Shown here piece after piece: positions 35,562-48,359 of a stretch of 64,000 nt of DNA (position 1 is its first letter; every line of letters begins with the position of its first letter). Made by a program: the position numbers and the translations under genes. The notes beneath the pieces were generated by a model that was not told the DNA's origin, made no database searches, and was given only the letters and a program-made list of their open reading frames with translations. The stretch lies in the NCBI GenBank assembly GCA_013398295.1, contig VZSF01005694.1, positions 161,237 to 225,236 of the forward strand, given 5' to 3'. This DNA comes from Chionis minor (taxonomy: Eukaryota > Chordata > Aves > Charadriiformes > Chionididae).

Positions 35562-38155
35562 CCACCATCAATAGCCACATTTGTCCATCATCCAAAGCTC
35601 ACAACCACCTTGGTGACCTCAACTTCTACAATGAATGCCCTGCAGGCAGTTTGATAAGTAGGACTTTACACAGTAAAGTCACACTGTTAATTAGCACCCT
35701 CACTGAAATGTCATTGTTTTTCCTTGCAAAATCAACCTTTACAAGTCTGGACAATACAAGACTGCATAAGACATTCTGGCCCCACTATTGAGAACATTTT
35801 TTAAACCACGTTATCTGCTGACACAATTTACATATCTTCCCCTATGAAGAATATGGTTTTTTTCCCATCCTCCACAAGCAACCTTGAATGAAATAATTCA
35901 GAGCCCATTCCAAATTTCCTGTTGCACAGCTGATTTAAGGTTAAGTAATAGGCACAGAAGTATAGAGTCTATGTAATATTTTGGATGTTTAGCAAATTAA
36001 AAAATAGGAATAGTTACACAGTACAGGTTCCTATTGTTAGCAATATCTGTTCTTTCTGTGTGAGCCATAGACTTGTCGCTGTTGCTGTAAGAGCAAACAG
36101 AAGAAGGTGTAACCTTAGAGACTTAACATTTGTGATTTCCACACACCATTCCAGGATGCAGAATCTGGGCAGATTCCAAACAGTGTATATTAGACTAGAG
36201 AAAGAGAAGCTTGAATGGCTTTTTGTTGCTGTGACCCTCCTGATTTTTTCTCCAACATGGTATGTTGCCAGATGCCACCAAATGAATGATCAGCTTCTTC
36301 AGTGTGAGCCCGTCAGCTGTTTGCAGCATATCAGGACATTCTGCAGGGAATTACTAATATGCAGAGTGAAAGATGCATTGTTTTCTTTCCCCTCTTCTCT
36401 TTTTTTAAATTTATTTTCCTGTCAGGACACTTTACCATACAAATTACAGAAAAGATCCTAGAGGCACTTTTTGGACTGAGAAATATTTTATTTCCCATCT
36501 TAAGATTATCACATCTTCTTGATGTTTCAGTACTTTTGTTCACAATATCCATCATGAAAAGGGAAAAAGATGAGCACTTACTATCATTCCTAGACAAGAA
36601 TAAGTTTAAAAAAAAAAAGTGAATTTGGAAACCATGCAGTCTTTGGCTTCTTGCTCTAGAATCTGAAAAATTGTGCATGTATCCTTTGATTTCCAGTAAG
36701 GACTCTTCTAAGCATTGCTTTTGGGTACAAGACAACAACCTTCCTTTTGTGTTCCTGTTTCATGTTACTAATTAACACAGTAACTGTCATCAAAAGGCCA
36801 GTAGGCATTGATCTGTTGATCTCCCAAAGTGACTAGCAACATGGAATTTGCTAATAGGATTTGCCTGGAACATCACTGAAAAGCAGAAAGGCCGGCTCTA
36901 CCTGTGTAACAATTTAATATGGAAGGTCTGTCACATCCGAAGTGTGACTGCTTAGTTTTCAAGGTGAATAATACTGATACTGCTACTTTATATGAATGTT
37001 GCTTATAGCTATTCTTGCAGTAAGTGAAGATTGTCCTTCATTACCTTAGCACAAGCTGGAAATGCTAAATTCTTCCATATGAAAAATTTAATGTCAATAC
37101 ATAGATGAACTGCTCTCAATGGGGTTATGAAGACTTACTAATTTTGTTACGAAAACATTTGAAGATTTGTGATTAGGTAAAAGGGATTTCAATAAAATAA
37201 AAAGAAGTTGATAAAATATCTGCTCCATTATTAGTATTTCTATTACTCATTCAAGTAGAAACATGAAAAAAAGAGTACGTGTGTTTCCATGTATGTGTGT
37301 GAGAGAGAGACAGAGAAGGAAAAAGAAGGATTTGATAGAGGGAGGATTTACAGGAAATAAAGTGACAATGTTTGTCTTTTTATGCAGATTCATTTCATAG
37401 AACATTGTCCATGATGAATGAAGCTGAAGGAAATGCAACTTTCTTGTACAACTTATCCACTAGTTTCTTGTAATAACATTTGGTTGTGATTGACTTTGTT
37501 GGTAAGGTTGTTGTAGGACGGAATGTGATAAAGAAATAATATTTTCCCAACATTTCATATGCTGTCAAGAAATTCCTTCTTAAAATGATATGATACATAG
37601 ACAACTGTAATTTTTAACTGAAAGTGTTGAAATGGTTCTCCACCAAACAGAATATTGAAGCTGTCATTTACATAATAATAGTCTGATTTGCATATTTATT
37701 AGTTTCATTTAATTTGCTGAAAACAAAATGTTCTAGTCTGGTTTCAGGATAGTCTCTAACCTTCTATTGTTCTTCAGTTAGTGTGCACACACACACACAT
37801 ACTGACCTTTATCTACGTTTCATAGAATGTCTTTGTTTTTTTCTGAAAATGCATTTCTCGGTTCCAAGAAAGAGATTTGTTGTGGGAAATCCCAAGAAAG
37901 AATAAGCAAATAGTGATCTTTTTCAGATTTTTTGTTTGATTGTTCCACAATTTGTGTTTCTGTCTTTGGTCTTTGTGGTCTTTTCTCAGGTATTTATATT
38001 GCTGTTTATGGTGCCTGAGCTAACAATTACAATTACAAATGTGAAAGTTAACAATTGCAGTTTTTGAAGATAGTTCTTTAGTGATGACTATCCATCTCTA
38101 TATTTAATGTTTTGATAATATTTGAGCTATAAAAAAACCTACCTTTCATAAAATA
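35562..38155. other. Unique sequence, candidate conserved block, no gene seen
   Basis: The first 380 bp (to about 35945) lack simple repeats and decay signs and may be conserved non-coding DNA. A 158-codon frame (plus 35985-36461) is the longest non-CR1 frame in the window, but its residues show no domain, and its codon use looks like random AT-rich sequence. A short (AC)n lies at 37785-37799. Confidence 0.5.
37785..37799 (+). repeat. Short (AC)n microsatellite
   Basis: Seven AC units without interruption. Confidence 0.85.
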
Positions 38156-39577
38156 ATAGAATCATAGAATTGTCTAGGTTGGAAGGGACCTTTAATATCA
38201 TCAAGTCCAACCATTAATCTAACACTACTAAACCACCACTAAACTACCACGTCTACCCATGTTTTAAGTACCTGCAGGGATGGCGATTCAACCACTTCCC
38301 TGGGAAACATCTTCTAATATTTGATAACCCTTTCTGTAAAGAAATTTTACCTTATATCCAATCTAAACTCTGGTGCAAATTAAGGCCATTTGCTCTTGCC
38401 CTATTGCTTGTTACTTGGGAGAAGAGATCGACCCCCACCTTTCTACAACCTCCTTTCAGGAAGTTGTAGAGAGCAATAACGTCTCCCCTCAGCCTCCTTT
38501 TCTCCTGGCTAAGCAACCCCAGTTCCGTAAGCCACTCCTCATAAGACTTGTGCTTTAGACCCCTCATCAGCTTTATTGCCCTTCTCTGGACATGCTCCAC
38601 CACCTCAATGTCTTTCTTGTCTTGAGGGGCCCAAAACTGAACACAGTACTTGAGGCGATGCCTCACCTGTGCTGAGTACAGGTGAACAATCACTTCCCTA
38701 GTCCTGCTGCCCACAGTATTTCTGATACAGGCCAGGATGCTGTTGGTTTTCTTGGCCACCTGGACACACTGCTGGCTCGTATTCAGCTGTCTGTTGACTA
38801 ACACCCCCAGGTCCTTTTCCAACAGACAGTTTTCCACCTAGTGCTCCCCAAGCCTGTAGCGATGCATGGGGTTGTTGCGACCCAAGTGCAGGACGTGGCA
38901 CTTGGCCTTGTTGAACCTCATACTGTTGGCCTCAGACAATCGATCCAGCCTGTCCAGATCCCTCTGTAGAGCCATTCTACCCTCAAGTATAGCAACACTC
39001 CCGCCCAGCTTGCTGTCATCTGCAAACTTACTGAGGGTGCACTTGATTCCCTTGTCCAATGCATTGATAAACGCATTAAAGAGAACTGGCCCCGATACTG
39101 AGCCCGGGGGAACACCACTTATGACCGGACACCAAATGGATTTAACTCTGTTCACCACAACTCTTTGGACCCAGCCATCCAGCCATTTTTTTTTTACCCA
39201 GCAAAGAGTACACACGTCCAAGTCATGAGCAACCTGTTTCTCCAGGAGAATGCTGTGGGAAACGGTGTTGAAGGCTTTGCTAAAGTCCACATAAACAACA
39301 TCCACAGCCTTTCCCTCACCCACTAAGCAAATCATCTTGTCATAGAAGGAGATCAGGTTTGCCAAGCAGGACCTGCATTTCACAAACCGATGCTGACTGG
39401 GCCTGGTCACCTGGTTGTCCTGCATGTGCCGTGCAATGGCACTCAGGATGATCTGCTCCATAACCTTTCCCCAGCACCGAGATCAGACTGACAGACCTGT
39501 AGTTTCCTGCATCTTCCTTGTGGCCTTTCTTGTGGATGGACATCACATTTGCTAAACTCTAGTCAGCTGGGACCTCA
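38156..39577 (-). mobile_element. CR1 LINE copy D, minus strand, long RT region
   Basis: The best-preserved CR1 here. The plus strand opens with AATAGAATCATAGAATTG, the complement of the 3' tail, then the 3' untranslated region, then about 1.2 kb of ORF2 covering RT from the IHKKG block to the C-terminus. It is the opposite-strand partner of copy B: 39558 back to about 39180 matches B 25390-25780 with only about six differences by eye, and the block 38324-38505 appears identical to B 25885-26068. The last 170 bp before the tail differ far more. Upstream (39578-39945) lies an ORF1 remnant on the same strand. Confidence 0.92.
38352..39461 (-). pseudogene. CR1 copy D ORF2 reverse transcriptase, one in-frame stop
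   Basis: A minus-strand frame of about 369 codons interrupted only by TAG at 38838-38840, where copy B has TGG (Trp). The RT would copy CR1 RNA into DNA at a nicked target in the nucleus. The first part (207 residues) starts [15 protein letters not shown]. Motif [14 protein letters not shown], puts the catalytic Asp at residue 59; motif B reads SGVPPGS (115-121) where GVPQGS is usual; motif C is FADD (146-149), intact. The second part has [12 protein letters not shown], the [18 protein letters not shown] block and [10 protein letters not shown], and ends early at LHQSLDWI, before the usual C-terminal RLDIRKNFF block. The upstream frame at 39340-39546 belongs to the same ORF2 but is offset by a one-base insertion shared with copy B. 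Endonuclease is absent, so it is not autonomous. Confidence 0.88.
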
Positions 39578-39945
39578 GTTTCCACCAGGCAGCTTTTTGC
39601 ATATTGGTCCTTCTGCTCCCTTAAAGAGGGAGTCACCTGCAACTGTGACCTGTCTTTTTTTGTTTACTGAAGAAGTTTTGATGCGGGGTGTAGTTCAGCT
39701 AAACCTCAGCAACATCTCCATGCTAATTGAGTCATCTTCCTTGTCATGGTTTGGTTCTGCATGCAGAGACTCATATCGATTTTGCAAGGGTACCTGAGAA
39801 GTTGGGAGAACTTGGAATGGGGTCAGCATGTCGAGGGAGGAGGTCTATAAACACCACCACCACCACCACTGAGAGGAATCTGTTTCCGCGGTCAGGCACA
39901 TCACCCCGCTCCCTCAGGACAGCACTTTGAATTGCTTGCAGCATA
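39578..39945 (-). pseudogene. CR1 ORF1 remnant with esterase-type GDS motif
   Basis: Minus-strand translation of this GC-richer patch gives a piece like KKRQVTVAGDSLFKGAEG followed by PICKKL, preceded by an acidic stretch with DKEDDS. This matches the start of the esterase (SGNH/GDSL-like) domain described in CR1 ORF1 proteins, where VVGDSLLRGTE-type sequence carries the nucleophile Ser. Stops and a Trp run produced by the (ACC)n repeat at 39853-39869 show it is dead. It sits on the same strand as, and directly upstream of, the RT of copy D, so the rest of ORF1 and the ORF2 endonuclease are missing between them. The far boundary is uncertain. Confidence 0.65.
39853..39869 (+). repeat. Short (ACC)n microsatellite
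   Basis: Five to six ACC units inside the CR1 ORF1 remnant, probably expanded after the element died. Confidence 0.88.
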
Positions 39946-42900
39946 CAAGAAAGCTGAGCAACATTTATGCTTTCCCAGGAAGAAGGTGTCTCTATCCTTT
40001 AGCATCTAAAAGTAAATTTGTATGGTCTTTAGTAGGCAGAAGTGAGCAGATCTAATTACCTCACACAAAATGTCATGATAACTGTAGCTACAAAGCCCGT
40101 AGGGGGAAGGTGGTTTGCATATAGCAGTCTTGGAGCATGGTTGGACTAGGATCAGCATTCAAAAAGCTTTACTGCTAATTGGAGTCGGCTACCACTCCAT
40201 TTGTATTCCTTCTCCATTTGTACAAAAGTTCTGGTCTCATGGAAAGAGTAAAGGCATCTTCACAAAGTATCTAAGTTAATCAAATATATAGAACATAACT
40301 GTGTAGTAAAGTCCAATTGTTTCTCTTAACACTGAAGATTTCCTGAGACACTTTGAGCAGAAACATATCACCCACAGAAATAATCCTTTTAGGGAAGAAC
40401 TGGCCCATTAGGGAAAAGGTAGAACCTGAGAAACAAAAAGACAGATATTTCATTGTTTGAATGACATTATTACCTTGGGAGAGTTAGATACTGATCAAGA
40501 GGAGCTGAAATACAGAAATAAAATAAAATTAAGAAGGAAATGTTATTTTAAGGCCTTAAGGAACAAGGTACAAAGTAATATTTTTGATCAGAAATATGTT
40601 AATATATTCTGAATAATCTTCCAGAAAAAAGTCCCCCCACTTTTTTAAAAAGAAAATTCTTCTGCTATAAATTCATCATAAGAGTTCAATAACTAAATTA
40701 ATGTCTTGAAAAAGGCTTCAGGTGTCAGGATTTCCTGCAAAGGAAATTATTTTAGCCTTAACCCAGAAATCAGAGGTTATGATAGGAGACCAGGCAAGCT
40801 TGATGATTAAAAGAGGATTCAGATAAAACTGTTTCTGAACCCTAATGCAAACTTTCTAATGAAATGACAAAGCTAGCTTTCCTTTGGAACGTGTTTCTGA
40901 CAAAGTTCCATATTTGAGGTTAATCACATGTCTACCTGGTTGGAGTCTAAAAAAAGGAAAAAGTTGGCTGAGGACATGATGTATGAAAAAAGGAAACAAA
41001 AAGTAAAACAATTGTAAATACCTGCTGCCATGTTGGCAGAGCTCCTAAATAATAACATTTAAATGAAAGAAACCTTCTGTACATAGTTATATCCTGTCCA
41101 TGCCAAAAGCTGCAGTGTAGTCAGTGGAAGCATTACTTCCAATTTCAAAAGATACTGGAAAAATCAAGAGAAATTTTGCTCTCAGCATAATAATAAGATG
41201 GTGATAGATATGCAGTATAAAGTATCAAATATAGCAGCGAACTAGGAACTATTCACTCTAGGAACTTCAATCTGCCATTTAGACGGGAAGTAGGGTGGAT
41301 TTATACTTACGTTTTTGGAATACATTAATTGTTGAGACTAGAGAGAAAAATAGTTTCTAAACTTCAGGGAAGTTAATGACATATTCATTACAATCTCTTT
41401 CCTGTAAGGAAGTGCCCTAATTCCTGTGAGGAAGAAATATGATAAAGCATGCTCTTAATGGTTCTTATAAGGATTTGTTCCTACCAGCTAAAACTGTTAT
41501 TGGCACCAATGACTATAACTACTGCTGCTTGCTTTCATGAAGATACTTACAAAAGGCAGGGCAGCCTTATGGACATGACCATAATCTTTTTCCACCCAGT
41601 GCTCACTGGGTGGAATGAAATAATCAATTAATATTTTTAGGAAACTCTTGTATCTTGATCTGTAGAGGAGTTTCACAGAACCAAGTGCTTTCAACATTAC
41701 TTGCAGTAAAAGATGAATTTTGTAAATATGCTAAGGAATAGTTAGTGTATAATAGATTTTCTCAGGCAGCTTGAGTCTGTTTCTACAAAGACTATGAGGA
41801 ACACAGATTTGAACTTAGCGACTCATGGCAGAGAAGCATGTGAGTAGCCTCTGGAAGATTAGTCCCCGTGTTATTAATGTTATTGTGCTGTTCTGTCACA
41901 CACACTGTTAAAGAAGATATTAATCCTAAAACACCATTTGGGGATAGGAGTGTCAGGCAGTATTGTTCTTTCCTCTATTCTTATCTGGTAAGTCTGGCTA
42001 TGCTAAATGTCAAATCCTATTAACGCCAGTAGGTATTTATGTGTTAATTTCCTTTTTTCTTCCCTGTCAAGGATATTTGGATAGAGGAAATACATAATCT
42101 GATACAGTTTTCATGGCATTTTTATGTTACACTTTCTTAAATGTAGAAGAGCCATCTACACCTGTGGCTCAGTTTCCCCATTCTCAACGTTTGTCCTACT
42201 ATAACAGCTGTCCTAATTATGTTATTGCCTCTGCCTACAAACATTGGCTCATGTATCCCCAAACCATCACAATTTTCACGCTACTCCTACCATTCTTTGG
42301 TTACCTATATTTAGTGTCTTTAAATAAATTATCAATCTCTTCTTTCTCCACTTCCCCTCCAAAAATAGCAGCAAAAAATATAATGAAAACCTAATGATAC
42401 AATTCCTACCTTAGATAGAAGGAGGTCTGTCTGATATGTTAATATGCCCTGTGTTTCCAAAGTTATTTTCAAATCTAGCCCATTCTTGTTTATTTTAAGA
42501 ATATTCTACATGTCAGTCTTCCCTTACATACCCAGGTTTTGCCAATTTGTCACACTTGTTTTATCTGCATGTTGTCTGTTATGTCAGCCTACAAAATAAC
42601 ATGACTACAATATTGTTTTATATATAGTAATGCAATAATTCATTTTAAAAATATACTGGCTGTACAATAAAATAATTGTACGTGGCCAAGATAGCTTTCA
42701 ACTGGTATTGAAAACAGAAAATGCCAATATTTTCATTACATTTCTGTTGAAGATGTGATACGTGCATATAAGCCACATTCTGTTTCTTAAATCTCTTCAC
42801 CAAAAGTCAGTTCTTCTTATCTTTTATGAGTGAATATATATGGGAATTGTAATCAGGCAGAGTGAAATTGCAGCTTTCTGAAGTTGTAGCCTGAGCATCC

Positions 42901-45900
42901 CTCCAGTTCCTGCCTAATCCCCACGACAAGAGAGGGCATACAGGTTCCTGGGGACTTCATCACAGGCACTTCTTTTTGTAGGAAGCTTCAAATCTTTATA
43001 AGAATAACAAACTTCTGTTGACTAGCTTGCAGACATAATGTGTCTGTAGGCTGCAACTACATTGAAGATTTCAGTGGAGAAGACTGAAAGAATTAGTCTA
43101 AATGAGAAAACCAGTCTCCATTTTTTGTCAATTTAGAAAACACAGGCAAAATATATGCACAAATGTTGCACTTCTCTTTACATTCCTAGTGCAGGGAACA
43201 ATAAAATTTTGTATTTAGAAAATGTAGTGCTACTGCAAATACATGGTGTTTAGCTAATTATCGATGCCTTGTGAGGTGGTGTGATTTCCCAAATCAATAT
43301 CCAATTATATATTTTTACTCATACTAATGACAAGTTCAAGAGAGCTGGAAGATTTTCTCAGCAAAAAGTGAAGTGAGAGAGTAAGTATAAAATACACTTG
43401 TTTGCCAGTGGGCAGCTTACTTTCAATCCCAGCTGGAGGTAACAGTGAAAAACTGCAATTTAAATGCCCTTTTGCTGCGCTTTCTATTTCTTTTTGCTGT
43501 TTATCCTTAGCTGGATGTCTGGTAATGCAAACTCATCTCTTACTTCCTATACCTGCATCTTTAACAAGAGGATATTCAATGATTAAAAATGTTTGAAGCA
43601 GATGGTAGATGACGAGTGAAAAGTAATTGGACCAGGTTATTAGTTAATGCTGACCGTTATACTACTATGGAAAAATAGCATTTGGTTTTGATCACCTACA
43701 GACAGAAGATTTCGGCTTATTTCCTCTCTCCCTACTTTTCCTACTGCTTGTGTATCTTAGATGTTTCATTGTTTGTTGAAAAACACAATTTTTTTTTTCA
43801 TTCCTTTGATGTGGTTATTCATGAGGCAAAGAATGTGTTAATATAATTGTTATCTTGTTTTAGATAAAGATGGATTTGAAACTATTAATTCTCTGTGAGG
43901 AATAGAATAGCCATTGTAGCTTTTTGCTCATGACAATTGTGAGAAAAAATTATTAAGGATATTGAGATTTTATAAGAAAATATGCTGCAGGATGGTGTGG
44001 TTGTGCTGTAGGGGTTTATTTATAAGGGTTCCAATTGATGTAATTTGTCTGCTTACATTCCTTATCAAATTTTATGGAATCTGGAATGCATAGACATAAC
44101 TGCAGTTACTCTTGGGAAGAAAAAGGTGGACAACGACTTAGCAATAAAACCTATAGTTATTAATATACCTTTTAAAGCTTTTATTATTCTAACCCCCTAA
44201 ATGCCATAAACCTGTTGCGATTTAGAGTGTGATGATGATTTCTTCAGCCTAGACATTAATAAGCATAATTTTTATACACAGTTTTATCACTTAACCTTTT
44301 TCAATTAATAAGTATTGAAAAAAAAAAAAAAGAAGAAAAGAACTAAAGTGAAACCTTACATTCAGTAAACAATATGTCAGATTATTTTTTGCTGCACACA
44401 GGTGATGATTCATGTGCTTACGGTTAGGGCAGATGGGGATCTGGTAGGGGCAAAACAGAAGCTTTTTTGGGAAAACCAGAACAATAGTATACAAATAGTA
44501 TAAAAATTGGCAACACAATAAATTGGTGTTAATTTCTATGAATGTATCACATAGTCCCGTTAGAAGACCAAATGACTAGTCATTATTTTGGTAGAGACAG
44601 TGATTACTCAGTTTCTTTCTGTTTCCTGTGCAATCACATAAGCATTGTGACAACAACAATGAAATCTGCAGACAATGGCTGCAGAATTTGCTAGATCATG
44701 AGCTTATCAATAGGCATTCTGCAGGTGACAAAGTCTGCTTAGCAGAGCTGCATGCAGTGATTCTGAACTTAACCAAAACTAAAACTTTTAAAGAACAGTA
44801 TTTGCTAAATAGTAAGGTAGAGGGCCAGGGCGTGTGTGTGAGTGTTAGTGTCTTGTCATGTACAGAGTCAAATCTGTAGTCTGGTCTCTTTCAATGATGC
44901 CAGGGAATGCACAGATGGGCCAAGGACCACTTCCAGTGAACAAACCAAGTGAGACCACACTGGTTTAGAGCTAAGGAATTTTAACTTCATGGGGGAAAAG
45001 TTATGCTGTGCCAGATGTCTGCTGTGACGGAGAATGATCCCTTGACTATTTTATACACTAGCACAGATCTAACTTTAGAGTCCAACCTCTAATTATTGGG
45101 AAATCATGTCATCTGGCAGAATTTGAGAGAAAAAAAATCTGTCATTTGACAGAGGTAATAAAACTAAATCCCAAATAGAGGAACCACTAAAGGACTTACC
45201 CTGATTTTGGATTTTGACTGTCTGCAGTGGACTAAGCTGTATGAGCAAATTTCAAAAGCATGATGAACAAGAAACATACACCAAAGAGCTGCTGTACTGC
45301 CTAGCTCTGGTAGTTAATTTTTCAACAGTAACCTGATCTTCAAAAGAATGCCTTCAGAAGAGTCACCTATGGAAATTATACCACAAAAGTACTAATTTTT
45401 CAAGCCCTTTGAATTTGTGAAGTAAGAAGACACTGGCTGCTTTGTGCTTATCTATACTGGAGTTTGCCAGAAGACATGAGCTTATCCTGTCTATCCCTGA
45501 AATTTTCACTGAGAAACTTGAATGCAAACTACCTTAAAGCCCTGAACTTCTGTATTTGCACCAAGCTAGTACACAGCAGTTTTTAGAAGGGCTTTAATAG
45601 TACAGAATCAGTGTAACAGTGGCTGTAGCTATAGAGCTACTAGCTTAAAGCTGGCTGTGGTTCAACTGTGCTGGTGTGCAGGCAGTTCTCGCTTGCATCT
45701 GTTTGCAAAATATAGCCTGCTGACATATCCATATAATAGCATTTACAATAGCAGTTGAAAGCAAAGCTTTGAATAGTTAAGGATATCATTCATCTTATGC
45801 TGTCTACAAATAAAAAACATTATTCTTACCAAGCAAAAAGTACAAACTTCTTCACAAGAGTATAAATGAAATGGATTTTTAATGAGTGAAGAAGGTCTTT

Positions 45901-46246
45901 TAATGCAAATTGAACTCCACAGTTATTTGTTCCAAGGTCTTTTAAGAGATGAATTTATGAATCTGTTGATTTTTTTCCTGAATAAAATTTTGGGGATGTA
46001 ATCAATACTCCATCCCTTTGAAGCATCATTCTTTCTGCAAGATTTTGCTTTTGGTTTAAGTCTATAACAATGAATCCTCCTGCTAAGTGCAAAAATGTTG
46101 TCATTTCTAGACTAAGTAGCAAGTCTCAGGTACCTTAGGCAGGCCCAGCTCAAAGCATAATGACTGTAAGACTGTGTCTGTATGTGAAAAACCTTGAAAA
46201 CTGCTTTTATCTTTTTTTGTCTGTGGGCTTAGAAAATGGATCCATT
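39946..46246. other. AT-rich unique sequence, no gene seen
   Basis: No exon, RNA gene or recognised repeat family. An A14 run lies at 44318-44331. Open frames (93 codons at 42113-42394, 83 at 44628-44879) show no recognisable domain. Confidence 0.55.
44318..44331 (+). repeat. A14 homopolymer
   Basis: Fourteen consecutive A residues followed by AG-rich sequence. No upstream sign of a processed transcript. Confidence 0.85.
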
Positions 46247-46272
46247 TTCCTTGCCTTGCCTTGTTTTGCCTT
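46247..46272 (+). repeat. Imperfect (CCTTG)n repeat
   Basis: Four CCTTG-like units, the last interrupted (TTTTG). Confidence 0.75.
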
Positions 46273-48339
46273 GATTTTCAGGCAGAATTGGTAAATAAAT
46301 CAGCATGGTAAATTTTTCTTTGTTATTCTACTTTGTTGTTGCTTTTGTTTTTAAATTGCAAGGAATAAATACTTTCTGGTTTTTAGTATAGCCTTAAAAG
46401 AAAAAAAAAAGGAAAGAATAAAGCAAGGGAAAAAATCAAAATTGTTAATTACAAAGCTTCCTGACTTGAAGAAATCCTGCTTTTGGATATTTCAATTATA
46501 ACACCTCTAATTAAAATACAGGAATAGTTTGGGTAAAATTTGGCAACTCCTCAATGTAATGGTACTTAAACTGCATAGATTTTAACGCGATCTCTAATGG
46601 AGACGCCATAAAAGTTTCTTTCATAATTTATCTTAAAGGATGATCTCAGTCTTAAGATTACCTAAATGGTTCAATAATTCTAGTCCCAAGGTTGACTTTT
46701 CCTGTGGTTTCACACTTCCACATCACTGATGTGTGATACTGTGTGTATCACTACAGTATTTTTTATTTTCTGTCTTTTAGGATTTGTTGGCAGCATGGCA
46801 CGATTTATTTTACATTTCCTTTTGCAGAATTTTGTCTGAGCTGGACACACACCAAGATACTCTGTTTGTCTCCCTTTTATACACTTTCTAAAGATTTTTC
46901 TTCTGTAAATAAAAACAAGCTTTCTACCTGCATGCCATTTTAGGATTTAATTACGTATGCACCTTTTGCACACTTATGTTGTTACTAGAATCTTTTGTAA
47001 ATGTCTAATTTGGTGAAGAAAACTAGTAGAAAATGTGAGTGTTTTTGCCACTGTGGAAGATTTTAGGGGTTTAATTTTCAGCTTCTACAGCAAACAAACA
47101 AGCAAGAACAACAGCTGTGAACTTTTGGTTTAATAATGTTGCATACTGGCCATTGGGAGTTTCAGCTTATTGAATAGCTTTATGGAAGAGATGTGTCTCT
47201 TGTCTTCAGCAGAACTGGAGAAATCTATTCTCTCTCATTACAATTCCATTGCAACTTTCCCTCAGTTGAACATCAGAGCTTTTCAGGCTTTTGGACTGGA
47301 TTGTTTGTGTTGTTAGACAGAGCTCAAAAACATTAGCTCGTGTTTGTTTGACAGACTATCACTTACAGTGCAACGAAAGAAGGTGTCTTTCTGTCAGCAT
47401 AATCTGCCCACGATTCTTCACTTTCATTACATTCTGCTGCATGTTGATTGTCACCATGGTGTTCCCTTAACCAAGGAATGAACTGTAGGGATGAACAGGG
47501 AAAAAAAGCTCACTATATCTCTACTGGTGTACCTCTGTTTTATTACCAGTCTGTTGTAAGTCACCAAGTGCCTGATGACATTGTCAGGGACAGCAGTCAA
47601 TGCAGAGAAAGCCAGAATTTCTAGAATACCTCTGCCAGCTTTGCCTGCTCAGCTTGTTCTGCCCTGTTCACAACATGCAGCAAATCTGAGCTTGGAATGT
47701 AGCACAAAGTAATATCCCCCCCTCCCCCACTTCAATTATAAATGCTCAGTTACTGAATATTTAATGCTATGATTAACAATGTGATTATTCATGTCACATT
47801 TTTTATTTGTCCCTTTCATCCTGAAGGATCCCAAAATGCTTTCCACACCTCTGATCACACAAAGACTATGGAAAGGTTTCTTAATCCAACAAGGGGGGAA
47901 AAAATGGCTGTTTTAACAGCGTAGCACATCTCATTGTTATTAATGATAACAATAATTCCTAGCACTAGCTGTAAGTTCCACCCTTTTTATGAGGCTCTCA
48001 GAAAGCAATTTATAATCAGGTATTGAAAGTCTTCACACACCACAGTTTCACAATAGAGATAAGCTTATAGCTTGTATCTACAGTAAAGGAAAGTGGAGGG
48101 ACACACTTTAACTGAGCTACCGAAGTCAACAATGCAGTTATAATTGGAGATCTGAGGAGCTTTGAAAGAGTTCACATATTCTCACCTCAATGTCCTATTT
48201 TAGCTGTTATGACATATTCCTGAACTAAATGTCAAGATGTGAAAGAATCTAAGGAAGAAAATCCAATTCCACCCTATTTTGATAATTAGTCTTTTCTAGA
48301 ATAAAAAAAGCGCTCTCTGGTTCTGAGACAGGAATACTC

Positions 48340-48359
48340 AAAAAAAAAAAAAAAAAAAA
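48340..48359 (+). repeat. A20 homopolymer
   Basis: Twenty A residues. There is no recognisable processed pseudogene or SINE upstream, so a poly-A tail origin is not supported. Confidence 0.9.

Noticed and set aside
35985..36461. 158-codon plus-strand open frame
   Set aside because: No recognisable domain, no splice or codon evidence and ordinary AT-rich composition; one frame of this length is expected by chance in 64 kb.
48340..48359. A20 run as the tail of a retrocopied gene
   Set aside because: No cDNA-like sequence or target duplication upstream.
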